In this document: positions 58,992 through 64,000 of the stretch, piece after piece
Layout of the letters: each line of letters starts with the position of its first letter
Position numbering within the stretch: position 1 is the first letter of the stretch
Source of the DNA: Comamonadaceae bacterium
GTDB lineage: Bacteria; Pseudomonadota; Gammaproteobacteria; Burkholderiales; Burkholderiaceae_C
Assembly (NCBI GenBank): GCA_947445115.1
Contig: CANFCG010000005.1
Location: 1 to 64,000, forward strand
Length of the DNA: 64,000 nucleotides
Direction of reading: 5' to 3'
Notes under the pieces: model-generated
What the model was told of the DNA's origin: nothing
Seen by the model: the letters and a program-made list of their open reading frames with translations, nothing else
The model's database searches: none
Translations under genes and position numbers: made by a program

Positions 58992-60557
58992 ATGGAAGCA
59001 GTCGTTAAAAAGCCTGTGAAGCGTGTGTCGAAGAAAAAAGCAGCGGAAGTTGCCGAGGCCGCAAAGCCTTCGCATAACCGCGAAATGTTGATGCTTGTCG
59101 ATGCCATTTCTCGTGAAAAAAATGTAGAGGCCGACATTGTGTACGGAGCGGTTGAGGCTGCCTTAGCGCAAGCGACAGCAAAATTTTATGAAGGCGAAGT
59201 CGATATCCGCGTTCAAATCGACCGTGATACGGGTAACTATGACACTTTCCGTCGCTGGCTGGTGGTGCCCGATAGTGCTGGTTTGCAAAACCCAGATGCT
59301 GAAGAGCTGTTATCTGAAGCGCAAGAGCAATTGGCGGACCTAGAAGAAGGCGACTACATCGAAAAGCCGATTGAGTCTTTGCCGATTGGACGCATTGGCG
59401 CTATGACGGCCAAACAGGTGATTTTGCAAAAAATCCGTGATGCCGAGCGCGAAATGGTGCTGGCTGACTTTATGGCTCGCGGCGAAAAGATTTTGGTCGG
59501 TACGGTCAAGCGTTTGGATAAAGGCGACATTATTGTGGAGAGTGGCCGTGTTGAGGGACGCCTGCGCCGTAATGAGCTGATTCCTAAAGAGAATTTGCGT
59601 TCAGGGGACCGTGTTCGCGCCATGATTATGAGGGTGGATACAACCTTGCGCGGTGCGCAAATCTTGCTGTCGCGTACCAGCCCTGAGTTCATGATGGAGC
59701 TCTTCAAAAACGAAGTGCCTGAAATCGAGCAGGGATTGCTAGAGATTAAATCTTGTGCCCGCGATCCAGGCTCACGCGCCAAAATTGCCGTGCATACCGA
59801 TGACAAGCGTATTGACCCGATTGGGACGTGCGTCGGCGTTCGCGGTAGCCGTGTGACTGCGGTCACAACCGAGCTGGCTGGCGAGCGCGTGGACATTGTG
59901 TTGTGGAGTGAAGACCCGGCCCAGTTTGTGATTGGTGCCTTGGCGCCTGCTAATGTGTCATCCATCGTGGTGGACGAAGAGCGTCACGCCATGGATGTGG
60001 TGGTAGATGAGGAAAACTTGGCAATCGCCATTGGGCGCGGTGGTCAAAACGTGCGTTTGGCGGCGGAACTCACGGGCTGGCGCATCAACATTATGGACGC
60101 AGCGGAGTCGGCGCAAAAACAAGCCGATGAACTTTCTGTGACCCGTAAGCTGTTTATGGAAAAACTCGACGTTGACCAAGAGGTTGCGGACATTTTGATT
60201 GCCGAAGGCTTCAACACCTTGGAGGAAGTGGCCTATGTCCCCATCCAAGAGATGCTAGAGATCGAAAGCTTTGACGAAGACACCGTGGCTGAGCTGCGTA
60301 CCCGTGCCAAAGATGCGCTGCTTACGCTTGAAATTTCAAACGAAGAAGGTGTGGAGGAAGCGTCGCAAGATTTGCTCGATTTAGAGGGCATGAGCCTCGC
60401 CTTAGTGGGTAAGTTGTCGGAAGGCAATGTTCACACCCGTGACGATTTGGCTGACCTGGCCGTGGATGAGTTGCAAGAATTGACTGGACTCGATGAGGAT
60501 GCCGCGAAGGCAATGATTATTAAAGCGCGTGAACATTGGTTCACGGCCCAAACATGA
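58992..60557 (+). CDS. nusA: Transcription termination/antitermination protein NusA
   Basis: 521 residues. Order: RNA-polymerase-binding N-domain ([16 protein letters not shown]), S1 ([20 protein letters not shown]), two KH domains ([34 protein letters not shown]) and two C-terminal acidic repeats (about 400-521). Instead of the usual MNRE start, about 30 Lys/Ala-rich residues ([20 protein letters not shown] and on) precede the fold; the ATG is chosen because AAGGG lies upstream and no later start has a site. Twenty bases after rimP. Confidence 0.96.
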   Translation: MEAVVKKPVKRVSKKKAAEVAEAAKPSHNREMLMLVDAISREKNVEADIVYGAVEAALAQATAKFYEGEVDIRVQIDRDTGNYDTFRRWLVVPDSAGLQNPDAEELLSEAQEQLADLEEGDYIEKPIESLPIGRIGAMTAKQVILQKIRDAEREMVLADFMARGEKILVGTVKRLDKGDIIVESGRVEGRLRRNELIPKENLRSGDRVRAMIMRVDTTLRGAQILLSRTSPEFMMELFKNEVPEIEQGLLEIKSCARDPGSRAKIAVHTDDKRIDPIGTCVGVRGSRVTAVTTELAGERVDIVLWSEDPAQFVIGALAPANVSSIVVDEERHAMDVVVDEENLAIAIGRGGQNVRLAAELTGWRINIMDAAESAQKQADELSVTRKLFMEKLDVDQEVADILIAEGFNTLEEVAYVPIQEMLEIESFDEDTVAELRTRAKDALLTLEISNEEGVEEASQDLLDLEGMSLALVGKLSEGNVHTRDDLADLAVDELQELTGLDEDAAKAMIIKAREHWFTAQT

Positions 60558-60573
60558 TGGAGACCCAGAAAAT

Positions 60574-63486
60574 ATGTCCACGACTACAGTCGCCGAGTTC
60601 GCCACAGAGCTCAAAAAAACAAACGAAGTCTTGCTCGAACAACTGAGCAGTGCGGGTGTCAGCAAGGCTAGCAGCAATGATGTGCTAACGGATGCTGACA
60701 AGCAAAAACTGCTAGGGTTTTTGCAGTCTAGCCATGGTACAGCCACGGGCGAGCGTAAAAAAATTACGTTAATGAAGAAATCAACGACAGAGATCAAGCA
60801 AGCCGACTCCACAGGCAAGGCGCGTACGATTCAGGTTGAAGTACGGAAAAAACGCACCTTTATCCAGCGCGATGATGAAGAGGCAACACCAGCTGTGGTG
60901 CAAGAGGTCATCATTTCCGCGCCTGCGCAGCACGTATTAGATGATGCGGAGCTGGCCAAACGTGAGCAAGAGGCGATGCGCCAGGCCGAGCTTATTCGTC
61001 GTCAAGAAGAAGAACTTGCTGAGCGCAGGCGTGAACGTGAAGCCAAGGAGGCTGCGCGAGTCGCGCTAGCGGCGGCTGAGATTGCCCCTCCGCCTGTGCA
61101 AGCACCAGTGGTTGCGGCGCCTGAGGTGGTTGAGGTGCGGCCTGAGGTCGTGAAGAAAAGGCCACTTGGCAACAAGATTATTCCAGAGGCCTCGTCGGTT
61201 AAGCCTGTGCCTGCACCTGTTGTCGTGGCCGTTGCGGTGGCGCCTGTCGTCGTTGTGCCTGCGGGGCCAACACCTGCGGAGCTGGCCGCACAGATGGAAA
61301 GAGATGATGCTGCAAAGGCGGCCGATTTGAAAGACCGCCGTCAAAAAGCGATGGACGAGGCAAACGCGATTCGCGCCATGATGAGCTCACCGAACCGTGG
61401 CGTGATGATCGCGAAAAAGCCAGAACCTGTTAAAAAGCCTGAAGTCGTTAAAGGTACGCTGCACAAGCCTGCTGTTGGCACGGGTGTTAAGCCCAAGGTG
61501 GGTGAAAAGCCGGCTACAACGACGGATGCTAAAGGCGGCAAAAAGGAAGTGAAATCCGAAAAGCTGTCCTCAACTTGGACGGATGAGCAAAAGAAAAAAG
61601 CAGCACTCAAGACGCGTGGCGATAGCTCGGGCGGCGTGGGTCGTGGCTCTTGGCGTGGTGGTCCACGTGGTAAGCGCAAGGGCGATGACCGCGAAGAACG
61701 TGTAGAGCAAGAGCCGGTGGAAGCGCGCGTCATTGAGGTGCATGTGCCTGAAACCATTACGGTGGCAGATCTCGCGCACAAGATGGCTGTTAAGGCATCT
61801 GAGGTGATTAAGCATTTGATGAAGCTTGGCCAAATGGTCACGATCAATCAACCGCTTGATCAAGACACAGCGATGATCTTGGTCGAAGAAATGGGACACA
61901 AAGCGGTAGTTGCCGCGCTGGATGATCCAGAGGCGTTCACTGAAGAAGAGGTGTTGGCGTCTTCTTCCGAGATGTTGCCACGTGCGCCTGTGGTGACTGT
62001 CATGGGACACGTTGACCATGGCAAAACATCCTTGCTTGACTATATCCGTAAGGCTAAAGTGGCTGCGGGCGAAGCGGGTGGTATTACGCAGCACATTGGT
62101 GCCTACCACGTCAATACGCCGCGTGGGATGATTACGTTCTTAGATACGCCAGGTCACGAAGCTTTTACGGCCATGCGTGCGCGTGGCGCTAAAGCAACGG
62201 ATATTGTGATCTTGGTGGTGGCAGCCGATGACGGTGTAATGCCGCAAACCAAAGAAGCCATTAAGCACGCCAAGGCGGCGGGTGTGCCGATTGTGGTGGC
62301 AATTAACAAGATCGACAAACCGGGTGCTAGCCCAGATCGCGTGCAAAACGAATTGATTGCGGAGTCTGTTGTGCCCGAAGCGTTTGGCGGCGACTCTCCC
62401 TTCATGCAGGTGTCGGCTCGTACAGGGCAAGGTATCGACGAGCTGCTTGAGCAAGTGCTTTTGCAGGCAGAGATTTTGGAGTTGCGTGCGCCAGTCGAAG
62501 CGATGGCTAAAGGCTTGATCGTGGAAGCTAGGCTAGATAAAGGTCGTGGCCCTGTGGCGACGGTGCTGATTCAGTCTGGCACGCTTAAGGCTGGTGATGT
62601 CGTACTGGCAGGTTCATGCATGGGACGCGTGCGCGCCATGCTGGACGAAAACGGCAAGACCATCAAATCGGCTGGGCCTTCGATCCCTGTCGAAATTCAA
62701 GGTTTGACTGAGGTAGCAATGGCAGGCGACGACTTCATGGTCATGGCCGACGAGCGCCGCGCCCGTGAAATTGCGAACTATCGTTCTGGCAAGTTCCGCG
62801 ATACCAAACTGGCGAAGCAACAAGCCGCCAAGCTGGAAAACATGTTTACCGACATGGCGGCTGGCGATGTGCAAATGTTGCCTATCATCATCAAGGCAGA
62901 CGTGCAAGGTTCGCAAGAAGCGCTTGCCAGCTCGTTGCTCAAACTCTCGACTGACGAGATTAAAGTTCAGATCGTGTATGCAGGCGTTGGCGGTATCAGC
63001 GAGAGCGATGTCAACTTGGCGATTGCTTCTAAAGCGGTGGTGATTGGCTTCAATACCCGTGCCGATGCGCAAGCTCGCAAACATGCCGAGCACAATGGAG
63101 TCGATGTACGCTCTTACACTATCCTCTACGAAGTCGTGGACGATTTGAGGGCGGCGATGGGCGGCATGCTTGCACCTGAAAAACGCGAAGAAGTCATTGG
63201 CTCAGCTGAAATTCGTCAAGTCTTCAAAGCCAGCAAGGTGGGGTCAATTGCGGGTTGTATGGTGCTTACAGGTTATGCCCGCCGCACCGCACGGTTGCGT
63301 TTGCTGCGCAACAACACGGTTATCTACACAGGCGATCTCGAATCACTTAAACGCTTTAAAGACGATGCGAAAGAAGTCAAAGAAGGCTTCGAGTGCGGAC
63401 TCAACATCAAAGGCTATAACGATATCGAAGTGGGCGATGTGCTCGAATTCTTTGAGATCAAAGAAGTTGCGCGGACGTTGGCTTAA
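60574..63486 (+). CDS. infB: Translation initiation factor IF-2
   Basis: 970 residues. The IF2 N-terminal helical modules ([20 protein letters not shown]) are followed by a long Ala/Pro/Val/Glu-rich linker (about 130-390), the second IF2_N module ([20 protein letters not shown]), then the GTPase: G1 [13 protein letters not shown]3 [16 protein letters not shown]4 NKID. C-terminal domains follow with [17 protein letters not shown]. Start chosen at ATG with GGAG upstream; an in-frame GTG within nusA is less likely. Confidence 0.98.
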   Translation: MSTTTVAEFATELKKTNEVLLEQLSSAGVSKASSNDVLTDADKQKLLGFLQSSHGTATGERKKITLMKKSTTEIKQADSTGKARTIQVEVRKKRTFIQRDDEEATPAVVQEVIISAPAQHVLDDAELAKREQEAMRQAELIRRQEEELAERRREREAKEAARVALAAAEIAPPPVQAPVVAAPEVVEVRPEVVKKRPLGNKIIPEASSVKPVPAPVVVAVAVAPVVVVPAGPTPAELAAQMERDDAAKAADLKDRRQKAMDEANAIRAMMSSPNRGVMIAKKPEPVKKPEVVKGTLHKPAVGTGVKPKVGEKPATTTDAKGGKKEVKSEKLSSTWTDEQKKKAALKTRGDSSGGVGRGSWRGGPRGKRKGDDREERVEQEPVEARVIEVHVPETITVADLAHKMAVKASEVIKHLMKLGQMVTINQPLDQDTAMILVEEMGHKAVVAALDDPEAFTEEEVLASSSEMLPRAPVVTVMGHVDHGKTSLLDYIRKAKVAAGEAGGITQHIGAYHVNTPRGMITFLDTPGHEAFTAMRARGAKATDIVILVVAADDGVMPQTKEAIKHAKAAGVPIVVAINKIDKPGASPDRVQNELIAESVVPEAFGGDSPFMQVSARTGQGIDELLEQVLLQAEILELRAPVEAMAKGLIVEARLDKGRGPVATVLIQSGTLKAGDVVLAGSCMGRVRAMLDENGKTIKSAGPSIPVEIQGLTEVAMAGDDFMVMADERRAREIANYRSGKFRDTKLAKQQAAKLENMFTDMAAGDVQMLPIIIKADVQGSQEALASSLLKLSTDEIKVQIVYAGVGGISESDVNLAIASKAVVIGFNTRADAQARKHAEHNGVDVRSYTILYEVVDDLRAAMGGMLAPEKREEVIGSAEIRQVFKASKVGSIAGCMVLTGYARRTARLRLLRNNTVIYTGDLESLKRFKDDAKEVKEGFECGLNIKGYNDIEVGDVLEFFEIKEVARTLA

Positions 63487-63500
63487 AGAGATCTATTAGC

Positions 63501-63869
63501 GTGAAAAAGCAGTCCTCCATTCCCAACCGTAGTTTGCGCGTCGCCGACCAAATCCAGCGTGATTTGGGCGAGTTGATTGCCCGCGAAGTGAAAGATCCTC
63601 GCGTGGGAATGGTGACAATTACAGGCGTAGATGTCACGCCCGATTACGCGCATGCGAAAGTTTTTTTTAGTCAAATGATGGGTGACAAAGAGTTGTGCCT
63701 TGAGGGCTTGAATAAGTCAGCAGGCTATTTGCGCTCACTTTTATTTAAGCGATTGATGATTCACACCGTGCCGACTTTGCATTTTGAATATGACCGCACC
63801 ACAGAGACTGCGGCTGACATGAATGCTTTGATTGCGAAAGCGTTGTCGACGCAGGCGAAGGAAGATTAG
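63501..63869 (+). CDS. rbfA: Ribosome-binding factor A
   Basis: 122-residue KH-fold protein for 16S 5'-end processing and cold adaptation. GTG start ([20 protein letters not shown]), [26 protein letters not shown] and [10 protein letters not shown] match the family. Fourteen bases after infB. Confidence 0.96.
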   Translation: MKKQSSIPNRSLRVADQIQRDLGELIAREVKDPRVGMVTITGVDVTPDYAHAKVFFSQMMGDKELCLEGLNKSAGYLRSLLFKRLMIHTVPTLHFEYDRTTETAADMNALIAKALSTQAKED

Positions 63870-63877
63870 TTTTGAGC

Positions 63878-64000
63878 ATGAACGAGGCGAAAGCGGAACG
63901 TCCAGCAAGGATCAAAATTGTGCGTCGTTCTTTGCATGGTGTGCTGCTGTTAGATAAGCCGCTATATCTATCGAGCAATGATGCTCTGCAAAAAGTGAAA
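63878..64000 (+). CDS. truB: tRNA pseudouridine55 synthase TruB, N-terminal part
   Basis: Only the first 41 residues are in the window. After a basic lead, LHGVLLLDKPLYLSSNDALQ matches the TruB start (GVLLLDKPxGxSSNDALQ), with Leu-Tyr-Leu where Gly-Met-Thr/Leu is usual. The conserved position after rbfA supports the call. It runs off the right edge. Confidence 0.92.
   Translation, partial: MNEAKAERPARIKIVRRSLHGVLLLDKPLYLSSNDALQKVK

Overview
The window is a piece of a bacterial chromosome, most probably from the Betaproteobacteria, order Burkholderiales. Signs of this are the Bug/TctC-type solute-binding protein, the complete iscR-iscS-iscU-iscA-hscB-hscA-fdx order, a thiC-thiO-thiS-thiG-thiDE operon, the DinB variant with an insertion after its first conserved block, and the rimP-nusA-infB-rbfA-truB cluster. 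The gene content points to an aerobic heterotroph: oxygen-dependent HemF, glycine-oxidase ThiO and high-affinity amino acid uptake. Genes are densely packed with many ATGA stop/start overlaps. No phage, insertion sequence, CRISPR array or rRNA was seen.

Layout. 1-2.0 kb: a cut-off crotonase gene and a divergent alkaline-phosphatase-fold protein that seems to lack its metal ligands. 2.0-2.3 kb: a tRNA-Ala/Glu/Asp operon. 2.4-6.8 kb (minus): Bug protein, gltX, aromatic aminotransferase and a solute-binding protein without a signal peptide. 6.8-12.6 kb (minus): thiamine operon led by a clear TPP riboswitch. 12.6-16.4 kb (plus): a 65-residue double-glycine-type leader peptide followed by an HlyD-like adaptor and a C39-peptidase ABC exporter. 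16.4-24.6 kb (plus): uvrB, the ISC iron-sulfur operon behind an IscR-type site, a DnaQ-like exonuclease and tRNA-Arg. 24.7-35.1 kb (minus): greA, carAB, orn and a livKHMGF branched-chain amino acid uptake operon. 35.2-42.3 kb: M48 protease, rsgA, dinB, a RhuM-like gene, an FMN hydroxyacid dehydrogenase and argH. 42.3-50.4 kb (plus): hemC, hemD, a large Ig-repeat lipoprotein, yebC, purD, an acyltransferase and hemF. 50.4-55.9 kb (plus): nadD-rsfS-rlmH-maf, then a polysaccharide deacetylase, a glycosyltransferase and an orphan solute-binding protein. 55.9-58.3 kb: fabI head to head with a BT1/MFS-like transporter. 58.4-64 kb: rimP-nusA-infB-rbfA-truB (truB cut off).

The part most likely to be undescribed is 12.6-16.4 kb. 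The small gene encodes a leader that matches the C39-peptidase consensus, then a Pro/Thr repeat, then a Cys- and His/Asp-rich tail that looks made for binding metal rather than for entering membranes. Its own peptidase-exporter pair lies directly downstream, beyond an intrinsic terminator that could set the peptide-to-exporter ratio. I do not recognise the peptide, and there is no obvious modification enzyme or immunity gene beside it. Other points worth checking are the degenerate phosphatase-fold protein, the attenuator ahead of rimP-nusA-infB, the overlapping start codons of fabI and the transporter, poly-G tracts at the start of two envelope-protein genes, and the Ala/Lys/Pro tail on RsfS.
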